From positions 1-51,416 of the forward strand of contig URMC01000002.1 in assembly GCA_900548735.1 (NCBI GenBank): a stretch of 51,416 nt of DNA, in the 5' to 3' direction. A program made the translations under genes and the position numbers. Position 1 is the first letter of the stretch, and each line of letters opens with the position of its first letter. This stretch comes from an uncultured Eubacteriales bacterium. Lineage in GTDB: Bacteria; Bacillota; Clostridia; Oscillospirales; CAG-272. Under the pieces are notes generated by a model. It did no database searches. It had not been told where the DNA came from and worked only from the letters and a program-made list of their open reading frames with translations. Shown here piece by piece: positions 16,818-25,681 of the stretch.

Positions 16818-17597
16818 TTATTTCATAATCTCCCGGATGGCGGAGATGCACGCGGCGCGGAAGCCCGCGTCTTCCAATGCCACGACCCCACGGATGGTGG
16901 AGCCGCCGGGAGAGCAGACCATGTCTTTCAGCACCCCCGGGTGTGTGCCGGTCTCTTTCTGCAATCTGGCGCTTCCCTCAATCGTTGCCGAAACCATAGC
17001 AAGCGCTTTGTCGCGCGGCAAGCCGTAATACACGCCCGCGTCGGCAAACGCCTCAATCATCAGATCCACAAACGCGGGTCCGCAACCCGTGATCGCACCG
17101 CCAACGCCCATTTGCGCCGACGGAAGCACAAACACCTTGCCCAGCGCCGCAAACAGCGCTTTCACCTCCGTCAGTTCCGTTGCCGTCAGTGAATTGGTCT
17201 CCTCAAACAGAAACACCCCGCTGCCGACCAGCGCCGGCGTGTTGGGCATGATAAATTGCACCCGCACGCCCTCCGGCAGAATTGCCGCGTACCGCGCGTG
17301 ATCCCAACCCAACGCAATCGAAAGCAGCATCTTGCCCGGCAAGAGGTCGCGGATCTCCCCGATCACGCCCTCCACCTTGTCGGGCTTGCAGGCAATCAGC
17401 AAAGCGTCGGCACTCTGCACCCCCGCCCGAAGCGTGGTGGCAGGCATAAAGCCCATTTCCGCCGCTTTTCTGTCCATTTTTTCCGTATCTTTATCATACG
17501 CCGTCAGCATTCCGGAGCTAAGCCCCCCGGACTTCAAAAAGCCCGAAAGCAACGCCCCGCCCATATTTCCAACGCCGATTACACACAGTTTTTTCAT
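16818..17597 (-). CDS. proC: Pyrroline-5-carboxylate reductase
   Basis: 259-aa enzyme that reduces pyrroline-5-carboxylate to proline with NAD(P)H. The N-terminal nucleotide-binding motif is VIGVGNMGGALLSGF. The C-terminal substrate and dimer region includes GAITGCGPAFVDLMIEAFADAGV and SPGGSTIRGVVALEDAGFRAA. The start follows GGAGGCG. It has its own consensus promoter, divergent from ppdK. Confidence 0.95.
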   Translation of the reverse strand: MKKLCVIGVGNMGGALLSGFLKSGGLSSGMLTAYDKDTEKMDRKAAEMGFMPATTLRAGVQSADALLIACKPDKVEGVIGEIRDLLPGKMLLSIALGWDHARYAAILPEGVRVQFIMPNTPALVGSGVFLFEETNSLTATELTEVKALFAALGKVFVLPSAQMGVGGAITGCGPAFVDLMIEAFADAGVYYGLPRDKALAMVSATIEGSARLQKETGTHPGVLKDMVCSPGGSTIRGVVALEDAGFRAACISAIREIMK

Positions 17598-17626
17598 GCC
17601 GCGCCTCCGTTTTGTCCGTTTTGTAC

Positions 17627-17655
17627 ATTATAATCTTTTCTCGTGCCGCTGTCAA
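17627..17655 (-). promoter_or_regulatory. Promoter for proC
   Basis: Minus strand TTGACA (17655-17650), 17 bp, TATAAT (17632-17627): full consensus. Confidence 0.88.
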
Positions 17656-17710
17656 GGGGCGGGGGTTTACAAAAAATTTACCCGCGCCGTTTCTTTTTTG
17701 CAAAATCCCC

Positions 17711-17739
17711 TTGCACTTTTGATATAGATATGATATAAT
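17711..17739 (+). promoter_or_regulatory. Promoter for ppdK
   Basis: TTGCAC at 17711-17716, 17 bp, TATAAT at 17734-17739, followed by a ~70-nt leader with a small hairpin and the ribosome site TTGGAGGT. Confidence 0.82.
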
Positions 17740-17817
17740 GAATCGTTGCAAAACGGCGGATGCGTTTCGCATTTGTCTATCCCAAAAGGAAAAACAAAAA
17801 TTGGAGGTATATTCAAC

Positions 17818-20442
17818 ATGGCAAAGAAGTATTGCTATCTCTTTACCGAAGGCAATGCCAACATGCGTGAGTTGCTGGGCGGCAAGGGCGCAAACCTTGC
17901 GGAAATGACCAATATCGGTCTTCCCGTTCCCCAGGGCTTTACCATCAGCACCGAGGCTTGCACTCAGTACTATGAGGACGGCAGAAAGATCAACGATGAG
18001 ATCATGGCAGAGATCATGACCTACATCACCAAAATGGAAGAGATCACCGGCAAGAAGTTTGGCGACAAGAAAAACCCGCTGCTGGTTTCCGTCCGTTCCG
18101 GTGCACGCGCGTCGATGCCCGGCATGATGGACACCATCCTGAACCTCGGTCTGAACGAGGAAGTGGTCAACACCATCGCCGAGATGTCCGGCAACGCCCG
18201 TTGGGCATGGGACTGCTACCGCAGATTTATCCAGATGTACTCCGACGTGGTGATGGAAGTCGGCAAAAAGTACTTTGAGCAGCTCATCGACAAGATGAAG
18301 GAAGAAAAGGGCGTGAAGTTTGACGTGGATCTGACCGCGGAAGACCTCAAGACCCTTGCCAACCAGTTCAAGGCTGAATACAAAGAAAAGATCGGCGCGG
18401 ACTTCCCGTCCGACCCGAAAGAGCAGTTGCTGGGCGCCATCAAGGCTGTGTTCCGCTCCTGGGACAACCCGCGTGCCAACGTTTACCGCCGCGACAACGA
18501 TATTCCCTACTCCTGGGGCACCGCTGTCAACGTGCAGATGATGGCATTCGGTAACATGGGCGACGACTGCGGCACCGGCGTGGCATTCACCCGTGACCCC
18601 GCAACCGGCGAAAAGAAGCTGATGGGCGAGTTCCTCCCCAACGCACAGGGCGAGGACGTGGTGGCAGGCGTGCGCACGCCTCTGCCGATCGCCAAGATGG
18701 CTGAGCTGTTCCCCGAGGCATATGCGCAGTTCCGGAAGGTCTGCGAAATCCTTGAGAATCACTACCGCGATATGCAGGATATGGAGTTCACCGTCGAGCA
18801 CGGCAAGCTCTATATGCTTCAGACCCGTAACGGCAAGCGCACCGCGCAGGCAGCGCTCCAGATCGCATGCGACCTCGTGGACGAGGGCATGCGCACCGAT
18901 AAGGAAGCCGTTCTGATGATCGACCCCCGTAACCTCGATACGCTGCTGCACCCGCAGTTTGACGCAAAAGCACTGAAGGCTGCCAACCCTGTCGGTAAGG
19001 GTCTCGGCGCTTCCCCCGGTGCCGCTTGCGGTCAGATCGTGTTCTCCGCAGACGACGCAGAGGCATGGAAGAAAGCCGGCAAGAAAGTTGTGCTGGTGCG
19101 CCTGGAGACCTCTCCTGAGGACATCACCGGTATGAAAACCGCTCAGGGTATCCTGACCGTGCGCGGCGGTATGACCTCTCACGCAGCCGTTGTGGCGCGT
19201 GGCATGGGCACCTGCTGTGTTTCCGGTTGCGGCGACATCGTAATGGACGAGGAAAACAAGAAATTCACCCTGGCAGGCAAGACCTACCATGAGGGCGACT
19301 ATATCTCCATTGACGGCTCCACCGGTAACATCTATGACGGCATCATCCCGACGGTTGACGCACAGATCGGCGGCAACTTCGGCAGAATCATGGCTTGGGC
19401 CGATAAGTACCGCAAACTGCAGGTGCGCACCAATGCCGACACCCCGAAGGACGCCGCAAAAGCACGTGAGCTGGGCGCCCAGGGCATCGGTCTTTGCCGC
19501 ACCGAGCATATGTTCTTCGATCCGGAGAGAATTGCCGCATTCCGCGAGATGATCTGCTCCGACACCGTGGAGGAGCGCGAAGCCGCTCTTGCCAAGATTA
19601 TGCCCATGCAGCAGGCTGACTTTGAGGCTCTGTTTGAGTCCATGGAAGGCGACCCCGTTACCATCCGGTTCCTGGATCCCCCGCTCCACGAGTTCGTTCC
19701 CACCGAGGAAGCTGAGATCGCGGCTCTTGCCAAGGCTCAGGGCAAATCGGTTGAGGCCATCAAGGGCATCATCCAGGGTCTGCATGAAGCCAACCCGATG
19801 ATGGGTCACCGTGGCTGCCGTCTGTGCGTCACCTACCCCGAGATCGCCGTGATGCAGACCAAAGCTGTCATCCGTGCGGCTCTGAACGTGCAGAAGAAGC
19901 ACCCCGACTGGAAGATCGTTCCCGAGATCATGATCCCGCTTGCAGGCGATGTGAAAGAGCTTGCTTTCGTGAAGAAAGTGGTTGTAAAGACCGCTGACGA
20001 AGAGATCAAGAACGCTGGCGCAAATCTCCGCTACGAGGTGGGCACCATGATCGAGATCCCGCGTGCCGCTCTGACCGCAGACGAAATCGCCAAAGAGGCA
20101 GAGTTCTTCTGCTTCGGCACCAACGACCTGACGCAGATGACTTTCGGCTTCTCCCGTGATGACGCCGGCAAGTTCCTGCCCTCTTACTACGACAACAAGA
20201 TTTATGAGAACGATCCGTTTGCCAAACTCGACCAGGTCGGCGTTGGCAAGCTGATGGAAATGGCTGTGAAACTCGGCAAGTCCGTTCGCCCCGACCTGCA
20301 CTGCGGTATCTGCGGTGAGCACGGCGGCGACCCGACATCCGTGGAATTCTGCCACAAGATCGGTCTGACCTATGTTTCCTGCTCTCCGTTCCGTGTGCCG
20401 ATCGCACGCCTTGCGGCAGCTCAGGCAGCTTTGAAAGACTGA
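17818..20442 (+). CDS. ppdK: Pyruvate, phosphate dikinase
   Basis: 874-aa enzyme interconverting pyruvate + ATP + Pi with phosphoenolpyruvate + AMP + PPi, central to PPi-linked glycolysis in anaerobic clostridia. The order is an N-terminal ATP-grasp domain, a phosphohistidine domain with His455 in GGMTSHAAVVARG, and a C-terminal PEP/pyruvate barrel with catalytic Cys832 in HCGICGEHGGDP. The length and His position agree with the well-studied Clostridium symbiosum enzyme. The start at 17818 is fixed by GGAGGT. Codon use is smoother and richer in preferred C-ending and AAG codons than its neighbours, as expected for a highly expressed gene. Confidence 0.97.
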   Translation: MAKKYCYLFTEGNANMRELLGGKGANLAEMTNIGLPVPQGFTISTEACTQYYEDGRKINDEIMAEIMTYITKMEEITGKKFGDKKNPLLVSVRSGARASMPGMMDTILNLGLNEEVVNTIAEMSGNARWAWDCYRRFIQMYSDVVMEVGKKYFEQLIDKMKEEKGVKFDVDLTAEDLKTLANQFKAEYKEKIGADFPSDPKEQLLGAIKAVFRSWDNPRANVYRRDNDIPYSWGTAVNVQMMAFGNMGDDCGTGVAFTRDPATGEKKLMGEFLPNAQGEDVVAGVRTPLPIAKMAELFPEAYAQFRKVCEILENHYRDMQDMEFTVEHGKLYMLQTRNGKRTAQAALQIACDLVDEGMRTDKEAVLMIDPRNLDTLLHPQFDAKALKAANPVGKGLGASPGAACGQIVFSADDAEAWKKAGKKVVLVRLETSPEDITGMKTAQGILTVRGGMTSHAAVVARGMGTCCVSGCGDIVMDEENKKFTLAGKTYHEGDYISIDGSTGNIYDGIIPTVDAQIGGNFGRIMAWADKYRKLQVRTNADTPKDAAKARELGAQGIGLCRTEHMFFDPERIAAFREMICSDTVEEREAALAKIMPMQQADFEALFESMEGDPVTIRFLDPPLHEFVPTEEAEIAALAKAQGKSVEAIKGIIQGLHEANPMMGHRGCRLCVTYPEIAVMQTKAVIRAALNVQKKHPDWKIVPEIMIPLAGDVKELAFVKKVVVKTADEEIKNAGANLRYEVGTMIEIPRAALTADEIAKEAEFFCFGTNDLTQMTFGFSRDDAGKFLPSYYDNKIYENDPFAKLDQVGVGKLMEMAVKLGKSVRPDLHCGICGEHGGDPTSVEFCHKIGLTYVSCSPFRVPIARLAAAQAALKD

Positions 20443-20459
20443 TATCCCATAAAAAGGGC

Positions 20460-20500
20460 GCGCCCCTGCGGTTGACGAACCGCAGGGGCGCTTTGTTTTG
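20460..20500 (+). terminator. Terminator of ppdK
   Basis: GCGCCCCTGCGGTT and AACCGCAGGGGCGC form a perfect 14-bp stem with a 4-nt loop and a TTTGTTTTG tail. Confidence 0.93.
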
Positions 20501-20534
20501 TCACACCCGCCGCCGGCAGAACCCGGCGGTGTTT

Positions 20535-22016
20535 TTACTGTTTTTCCGGCGAAGTAAATTCGGGATAGCGCATCCCCAACAGGCACCGGAAAAACGGGGG
20601 AAGAATCACAAGCGACGCAAGAATCCACGCGCCGGGGTCGCCGAAGCAGACCGCCGCAAACGCAAGCGTGGAAGCCGTGGCGTCAATCGCGCCGCCGTTG
20701 ACCCACAAGGGCAAAAAGGTGCAGATCAGCACCCGCGCCACCAGTTCCGCCATGCCGGCGCCCAGCACAAACCCGGCTCTCCCGATCCCCTGTACGCCGG
20801 CGCGTACCACAATCAGAAATCCCAAAAACACATACAGGCAAATATCCACCTTGAGAAACGTGTTGCCAAACCGCACCGATTCGGGCGTGACTTTATCCGC
20901 GCTCATAAAGATATACTGATACGCCCCGTGAATCGACAGCAACAGCCCCGCGGCAAGGCAGACGGCGGAAATCCCCACCATCAGCAAAAGCGATTGCAAC
21001 GTGCCTTTGCGGATGCGGGCGAAATCCCCTTTTCCGTAATTCTGCGCGTTATAGCCCAGAATCGCCGTCCCCAGCCCGTTGAACCCTGCCATCAGGAAAT
21101 TGACCAGTTTGTTGGCAGCGCCGAAACCGTTTTGCGCCGGGGTGTTTGCCACCATCAATCCTCCCGCGGTCAGGTCAAACTTCACCACTGCCCCGTGCAT
21201 CACAATAATGCCGATGGCAAGAATCGAAAACTGCAACCCTTGCGGAATTCCCTGCTGCAGGTGCGCCCACATCGCGGCAAAGGGCACCCGCCAATCCGTT
21301 TTTTTCGGGCGCAACTCCGGATAGCGGGAAAAAGCGTAGGCAAAACATCCGACCATACTGAGCAGTTGGGCGACGACCGTGGCAATCGCCGCGCCGGCGG
21401 GACCCATGCGAAAGCCGAGCAGAAACAGCAAGTCCAGCCCCACGTTCAGCGCGGTGGAGACCACCAGAAACAGCAGCGGCGTGACCGAATCCCCAAGCGA
21501 CCGGAGAATCCCGCAGATGAAATTGTACCCCATCTGCGCCGCAATACCGAGAAAGATGACAAAGCAATAAATATACGCCGCACCGTAGACCTCTTTGTTG
21601 GTCGGGGTCACGTGAATAATCCCCAGCATCCGGGGCAGCAGGAGGAGCGAGAGCACCGTCAGCACGGCGGAAATGGCAACGGAAAGATAAATCTGCGTCA
21701 CAAGCGAGCGCCTGACCCCCGCCTTTTCCCCGCACCCGGCATAGCGAGCGGTCAGCACGCCGAAACCGCCGGTACAGCCGAAAGCAAACTGCAAAAAGAT
21801 GAAAGTCAGCGGGTAGGTGTCATTGACCCCGGCGACCTCCCCGACGCTGAGCACCTGCCCGCAGATAATCGCGTCGGTCAGCACATAAATCTGTTGCAGA
21901 AGATAAGAAAGCATAATCGGCGCGGCATACCGCAAAATCACTTTCCAGGGCGTGCCGGCGGTCAGTTCCACCGGGCGGGAAAGCCGCGAAAGAAGGCTGT
22001 TTTGATGTTTCTCCAT
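20535..22016 (-). CDS. MATE-family efflux transporter
   Basis: 493-aa integral membrane protein with about 12 hydrophobic helices in two similar halves. The start region PWKVILRYAAPIMLSYLLQQIYVLTDAIICGQ is typical of the MATE/DinF group, and the first half contains GGFGVLTARYAGCGEK. These antiporters export drugs, flavins or metabolites using Na+ or H+ gradients; the substrate is unknown. AGGAGGGG precedes the ATG. It is monocistronic and converges on ppdK. Confidence 0.93.
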   Translation of the reverse strand: MEKHQNSLLSRLSRPVELTAGTPWKVILRYAAPIMLSYLLQQIYVLTDAIICGQVLSVGEVAGVNDTYPLTFIFLQFAFGCTGGFGVLTARYAGCGEKAGVRRSLVTQIYLSVAISAVLTVLSLLLLPRMLGIIHVTPTNKEVYGAAYIYCFVIFLGIAAQMGYNFICGILRSLGDSVTPLLFLVVSTALNVGLDLLFLLGFRMGPAGAAIATVVAQLLSMVGCFAYAFSRYPELRPKKTDWRVPFAAMWAHLQQGIPQGLQFSILAIGIIVMHGAVVKFDLTAGGLMVANTPAQNGFGAANKLVNFLMAGFNGLGTAILGYNAQNYGKGDFARIRKGTLQSLLLMVGISAVCLAAGLLLSIHGAYQYIFMSADKVTPESVRFGNTFLKVDICLYVFLGFLIVVRAGVQGIGRAGFVLGAGMAELVARVLICTFLPLWVNGGAIDATASTLAFAAVCFGDPGAWILASLVILPPFFRCLLGMRYPEFTSPEKQ

Positions 22017-22043
22017 TCTGCACCCCTCCTTTTAATCGAGGCT

Positions 22044-22072
22044 ATTATATAATCCCATACCGCAAAAATCAA
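22044..22072 (-). promoter_or_regulatory. Promoter for the MATE gene
   Basis: Minus strand TTGATT (22072-22067), 17 bp, TATAAT (22049-22044). Confidence 0.75.
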
Positions 22073-22154
22073 CACCTTTTGCAAAAAAATAACGGTAAAT
22101 TTTCGGGGTCAGCTTCCGCCCGCCCGGCGCCCGCGGGCGCTGACAACATTCCCC

Positions 22155-22183
22155 TTGATTTTATCCCGGAAATATGTTACAAT
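22155..22183 (+). promoter_or_regulatory. Promoter for the acyltransferase operon
   Basis: TTGATT at 22155-22160, 17 bp, TACAAT at 22178-22183. Confidence 0.7.
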
Positions 22184-22224
22184 AAGAGTCCGTCCAACAA
22201 TACGAGCGTTTCGGGAGGAATCAT

Positions 22225-23358
22225 ATGCAGGAAAAACGGGCAGGCATCAGCGCCAATCTGTTGCGGGTATTCGCAACGCTTTTCGTCTTTTTATTACATG
22301 GCAGATGTTACCTGGCAGACCCGAAAAAACTGCCGCCGGTGTTGCAGTGGCTTACCTGTCTGCCGGCGTGGGCAGGCGTGTGGATTTTTCTGCTTTTATC
22401 CGGCTACGGGATCGGCTACGGGTTTTTCAGCGGCAGATATTCCTTGCGCGAGAACGGAAAACTCAGCGCCCGCAAATTCGGCGGTTTTTATCTTGCCCGC
22501 TTTCTCAAAGTGGCGCCGCTGTATTACCTCTACTGTGTCTTTTACGAAATCCTCTCCGGGACAGGATACTTTTGGCACAACCCGAAACAGCTGCTTCGTA
22601 TGCTGACCTTTACGTTCAACGGGAACGCCGCCGCGGGCGGGGTCGGGCATTTGTGGTATATTTCCATTGCCATGCAACTGTATCTGCTGATGCCCTTTCT
22701 CTATCTTGCCCTTGCCCCTCTGCAAAAGAAAAAGCGGGGGCTGTCCGGCACTCTTCTCGCCGTGCTGGCGCTGGGGTGCGCCGTCCGGTGCCTCATTGTG
22801 CGGCTGGGATTTGACTGGTACACCTATTCTTATACCAACTGTTTCGTCAATCTGGATCTGGTCGCCATCGGGATGCTGATTGCCGCGCTGAAACTCGGCT
22901 TTGACATCACGCCGGGGCACCCCGAAAGATGGAAAGCGCTGGCGGCAGTGCTCTTTGCGGGGCTGGTGCTTTACAACTGCTTTATTTACAACCGCGCAAC
23001 CACGCACGATACGTTTCTTTACCGGTGTATTCTGCCCTCGGCTTATGCGGCGATATGCGGGCTTTTGCTGCTGCTCTCCGGTTGCGGCGCCACCATTCGC
23101 CCCCGCCCGTTGGTCACGGCAATCAACCGGTTTGCAGGGTACTCTTACTCGTTTTATATCCTCCACGTTGCATCGTTTGACTACCTGAAACCCCTGCTTT
23201 TGCAGGCCTCCCCCGTGGCGGATCTTTCGCCCGCCCTGCAATATGCCATCTTTATTCCGGCGGCTTTCCTGCTGACTCTCCTGACGGCGGTGCCTTTCCA
23301 GTGGATCGGCAAAGAAATCCTTTCCCGGTATAAAAACAGGAAGAAAAAGGAGGCGTGA
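22225..23358 (+). CDS. Membrane acyltransferase, OafA/YrhL type (acyltransferase 3)
   Basis: 377-aa polytopic membrane protein. The N-terminus NLLRVFATLFVFLLHG matches the family pattern of an Arg in the first helix and a conserved catalytic His. LARFLKVAPLYYLYC is the second conserved block. The family O-acylates cell-surface sugars or peptidoglycan-linked polymers. GGGAGGA lies before the ATG at 22225. The stop codon overlaps the start region of the next gene (TGATGATG), so the three genes to 25232 form an operon. Confidence 0.87.
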   Translation: MQEKRAGISANLLRVFATLFVFLLHGRCYLADPKKLPPVLQWLTCLPAWAGVWIFLLLSGYGIGYGFFSGRYSLRENGKLSARKFGGFYLARFLKVAPLYYLYCVFYEILSGTGYFWHNPKQLLRMLTFTFNGNAAAGGVGHLWYISIAMQLYLLMPFLYLALAPLQKKKRGLSGTLLAVLALGCAVRCLIVRLGFDWYTYSYTNCFVNLDLVAIGMLIAALKLGFDITPGHPERWKALAAVLFAGLVLYNCFIYNRATTHDTFLYRCILPSAYAAICGLLLLLSGCGATIRPRPLVTAINRFAGYSYSFYILHVASFDYLKPLLLQASPVADLSPALQYAIFIPAAFLLTLLTAVPFQWIGKEILSRYKNRKKKEA

Positions 23359-23360
23359 TG

Positions 23361-24335
23361 ATGAAAAAAAGACTGATTTTGTTTTCTGCTTTCCTGTTGT
23401 TTTTCTGCCTTGCCCTCGGCACCGGGATTTTCGGTGCGTCGGCAAAAGAGAAAGAATTCGGCTCCAAAAATAACCCTTACCGGATTGAAACCAAAGAGGA
23501 TTTGCTGGCGTTTGCCCTCTCGGTCAACGAGGGGAGAAACTATGAGGGGGAATACCTCCTGCAAACCGCCGATATTGACCTTGCGGGCGTAGACTGGCCG
23601 ACCATCGGGCTTTTCGGCTCCGAATACGCGTTCCTCGGCACTTACAATGGCGGGGGGCACGTGATTCTCAATCTGACGGTCAACGTGGGCGGCAACAATG
23701 CGCTGTTCGGGCAGCTGGGCGGCACGGTGATGAATCTCGGGATTGAAAGCGGAACGATCACCGGCGCCTGTCTCGGAGGCATCACCAGCCATTCCAGCAG
23801 AGTCAGTGCGCAGATCATCAACTGCTATAACAAAGCCACCGTCAAAGGCGCGCGGGTGGGCGGCATTGCAGACAACTTCAACGGCACCATCTCCAACTGC
23901 TGGTCGGAATGTGAACTGCTGGCGGACTCCCCCGAAAATATCGGCGGGATTGTGTCTTTCGGAGCCTTTTCCCTGAACAACTGTATCAGTATCGAGCCGA
24001 AAAAGCGCGGCTCCGCCGTGTTGCAGGGCACCACCGTGGTTGACCGCGCGGACGCGGATCTGGAAGAAATCGTCAGGCAGCTGAATCAAAACCTGTACAG
24101 CACTGCCATTGCGGCGGAGATTGACTATCACGATCTCTGCACCTGGAAGGTCAGCGAGGACGGGCAAAGCATCGTCTTTTCCTCCGAAACTGCACGCTTT
24201 CAGGCAAAATACGCCGGGGCGTTCTTCAAAGTCTATCTCGTGGAAGCCCTGCCGTATCTGCTGTTACTGCTTGGCTGTGCCTGCGTGATTCTGGTCTGCC
24301 GGAAAGCAACCGCGAAAAAACAAATGGATACTTGA
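23361..24335 (+). CDS. Exported GLUG-motif surface protein with C-terminal membrane anchor
   Basis: 324-aa protein with a signal peptide (residues ~1-28, MKKRLILFSAFLLFFCLALG) and a C-terminal transmembrane helix (ALPYLLLLLGCACVILVC) followed by a basic tail. Between them are GLUG-like beta-helix repeats with recurring GGI and NC-y steps (CLGGITSHS, RVGGIADNF, NIGGIVSFG). The overall look is an anchored surface adhesin or carbohydrate-binding protein. ATGs at 23358 and 23361 are both possible; the second is better spaced from AAAGGAGG. The neighbours suggest a surface role; no enzyme motif was seen. Confidence 0.75.
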   Translation: MKKRLILFSAFLLFFCLALGTGIFGASAKEKEFGSKNNPYRIETKEDLLAFALSVNEGRNYEGEYLLQTADIDLAGVDWPTIGLFGSEYAFLGTYNGGGHVILNLTVNVGGNNALFGQLGGTVMNLGIESGTITGACLGGITSHSSRVSAQIINCYNKATVKGARVGGIADNFNGTISNCWSECELLADSPENIGGIVSFGAFSLNNCISIEPKKRGSAVLQGTTVVDRADADLEEIVRQLNQNLYSTAIAAEIDYHDLCTWKVSEDGQSIVFSSETARFQAKYAGAFFKVYLVEALPYLLLLLGCACVILVCRKATAKKQMDT

Positions 24336-24347
24336 CAGGAGGAAAAA

Positions 24348-25232
24348 ATGATGGAATATATTCTGGAAAACGAACAACTGAAAGTGACCGTTTCGGATGA
24401 AGGCGCGGAAATCCGCTCCATCGTCGGCAAAAAGACCGGAACCGAATATCTCTGGCAAGGTGACCCTACCTATTGGTCCGGGCGCGCACCGGTGCTTTTC
24501 CCCATTTGCGGGCGGCTGACCGAGGGCAAGTATACCTGGAAAGGGCAGACGTATGAAATGAATCTGCACGGGTTTGCCCGCCGCAGTGTATTCACCGCAG
24601 AAAAGGTCGGTGACCATACAGTTACCTTCCTGTTGACCGCAAACGAAGAAACCAAAAAAATGTATCCGTTTGATTTTGAGTTCCGGATGACGTATACCCT
24701 GACGGACAGCACCGTGGAATGTCGTTATGACGTGAAAAACGAGAAAGAAAGGGATCTGCCTTTTGCCGTGGGCGGGCATCCCGGCTTCAACGTACCGATG
24801 GAAGCAGGCAAAAATTTTGAAGACTACCGGCTGGAATTTGCCTGTGCCAAAGAGCCGCGCGAGTTGGTATTCTCCGACACCTGTTTTGACACCGGCAAGA
24901 CCCGTGCGTTCCCGCTGGAGGAAGGCAGAATTCTTCCGCTCCGTCACAGCCTTTTTGATATTGACGCAGTGTTTCTTACCGATATGTGCCACAAGGTCAC
25001 GCTGGGAACCCCCGGTGGCACCCGGTCGCTGACGCTCAGTTTCAAAGGCTTTCCTCACGTCGGGTTCTGGCACAAACCCCGCACCAAAGCCCCATGTGTC
25101 TGCATTGAGCCGTGGTGCAGCGTTCCTTCCCCGGACGGCGTAATCGACGACTTTGCAACCAAAAAAGAGTTGACGCACTTAAAAAAGGGCGAGAGCTACA
25201 CCAACGCGTTTGAAATCACGATCTGTGAATAA
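24348..25232 (+). CDS. Aldose 1-epimerase family protein
   Basis: 294-aa beta-sandwich mutarotase-like protein. Landmarks are FPICGRL near residue 47, NLHGFARRSVF near residue 70 and GGHPGFNVP around residue 143, which supply the sugar-binding Arg and His. A catalytic Glu appears in CVCIEPWC. It resembles the LacX/YeaD branch more than classical GalM, so the sugar may be phosphorylated. AGGAGG precedes an ATGATG start. It is the last gene of the acyltransferase operon. Confidence 0.85.
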   Translation: MMEYILENEQLKVTVSDEGAEIRSIVGKKTGTEYLWQGDPTYWSGRAPVLFPICGRLTEGKYTWKGQTYEMNLHGFARRSVFTAEKVGDHTVTFLLTANEETKKMYPFDFEFRMTYTLTDSTVECRYDVKNEKERDLPFAVGGHPGFNVPMEAGKNFEDYRLEFACAKEPRELVFSDTCFDTGKTRAFPLEEGRILPLRHSLFDIDAVFLTDMCHKVTLGTPGGTRSLTLSFKGFPHVGFWHKPRTKAPCVCIEPWCSVPSPDGVIDDFATKKELTHLKKGESYTNAFEITICE

Positions 25233-25239
25233 AGGTAAT

Positions 25240-25283
25240 GGGTGCCGGAAAACTCAACATGAGTTTTCCGGCACCCCATTTTT
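25240..25283 (+). terminator. Terminator after the epimerase gene
   Basis: Perfect 17-bp arms GGGTGCCGGAAAACTCA (25240-25256) and their complement (25260-25276), a 3-nt loop, then CATTTTTAA. Confidence 0.88.
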
Positions 25284-25286
25284 AAC

Positions 25287-25319
25287 AGTGAAGAGTGAAA
25301 AGTGAAGAGTGAAAAAGTA
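25287..25319. repeat. Short tandem repeat, AAGTGAAGAGTGAAA-like
   Basis: Two near-identical runs of AGTGAAGAGTGAAA follow each other between the epimerase terminator and the tRNA terminator. It is non-coding. Confidence 0.6.
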
Positions 25320-25322
25320 AAA

Positions 25323-25352
25323 ACCGGCAAGCATCTTTCGATGCTCGCCGGT
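25323..25352 (-). terminator. Terminator of the tRNA-Thr/tRNA-Tyr transcript
   Basis: On the minus strand ACCGGCGAGCATC-GAAA-GATGCTTGCCGGT with one mismatch, then TTTTACTTTTT. It starts a few bases after the tRNA-Tyr CCA. Confidence 0.88.
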
Positions 25353-25355
25353 TTT

Positions 25356-25440
25356 TGGTGGGAGCGGGTGGATTCGGACCACCGAAGGCAGTGCCAGCAG
25401 ATTTACAGTCTGTCCCCTTTGGCCACTCGGGAACGCTCCC
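25356..25440 (-). tRNA. tRNA-Tyr (anticodon GTA)
   Basis: 85 nt including encoded CCA. The 7-bp acceptor stem is GGGAGCG/CGCTCCC, the anticodon loop reads CTGTAAA, a long class-II variable arm is present, and the T loop is TCCGAATC. The anticodon GTA decodes Tyr. Confidence 0.96.
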
Positions 25441-25455
25441 ATATGTTTGAAATGT

Positions 25456-25478
25456 ATTCGGCGGCTCTGCCGCCGAAT
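25456..25478. repeat. Perfect 10-bp hairpin between the two tRNAs
   Basis: ATTCGGCGGC-TCT-GCCGCCGAAT. It has no U-tract, so it is more likely a processing or spacer hairpin than a terminator. Confidence 0.6.
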
Positions 25479-25483
25479 ATCAC

Positions 25484-25558
25484 TGGAGCTGGTGAACGGA
25501 GTCGAACCATCAACCTGCTGATTACAAATCAGCTGCTCTGCCATTGAGCCACACCAGC
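25484..25558 (-). tRNA. tRNA-Thr (anticodon TGT)
   Basis: 75 nt including encoded CCA. Acceptor stem GCTGGTG/CACCAGC, anticodon loop TTTGTAA with TGT, T loop GTTCGACTC. It is transcribed ahead of tRNA-Tyr. Confidence 0.96.
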
Positions 25559-25575
25559 GATTTCGGAACGTTGCA

Positions 25576-25604
25576 ATTATACCACAGTCCTTGCCGCTTG
25601 TCAA
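25576..25604 (-). promoter_or_regulatory. Promoter of the tRNA-Thr/tRNA-Tyr operon
   Basis: Minus strand TTGACA (25604-25599), 17 bp, TATAAT (25581-25576): full consensus, 18 nt before the tRNA. Confidence 0.9.
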
Positions 25605-25648
25605 GCCCTTTTTGCAAAAAATGTGGTTTTTTCAAAAAGTTCGGCGGT

Positions 25649-25681
25649 GCCCCGCCCCGGCGTACCGGGGCGGGGCGGTTT
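25649..25681. terminator. GC-rich hairpin after the GH51 gene
   Basis: GCCCCGCCCCGG and CCGGGGCGGGGC are perfect 12-bp arms with a CGTA loop. The U-tract is on the plus strand (GGTTTTTA). On the minus strand it sits right after the GH51 stop and is followed by CTTTTTG, so it could end the glycyl radical operon. Confidence 0.65.

Noticed and set aside
18356..18541. Short plus-strand frames inside ppdK and other large genes
   Set aside because: They overlap well-supported genes in other frames and lack ribosome sites.
17518..20628. A 1036-codon open frame on the minus strand opposite ppdK
   Set aside because: It mirrors ppdK codon structure, has no family-like motifs, and runs through the ppdK promoter and terminator. 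PPDK on the plus strand is unmistakable.
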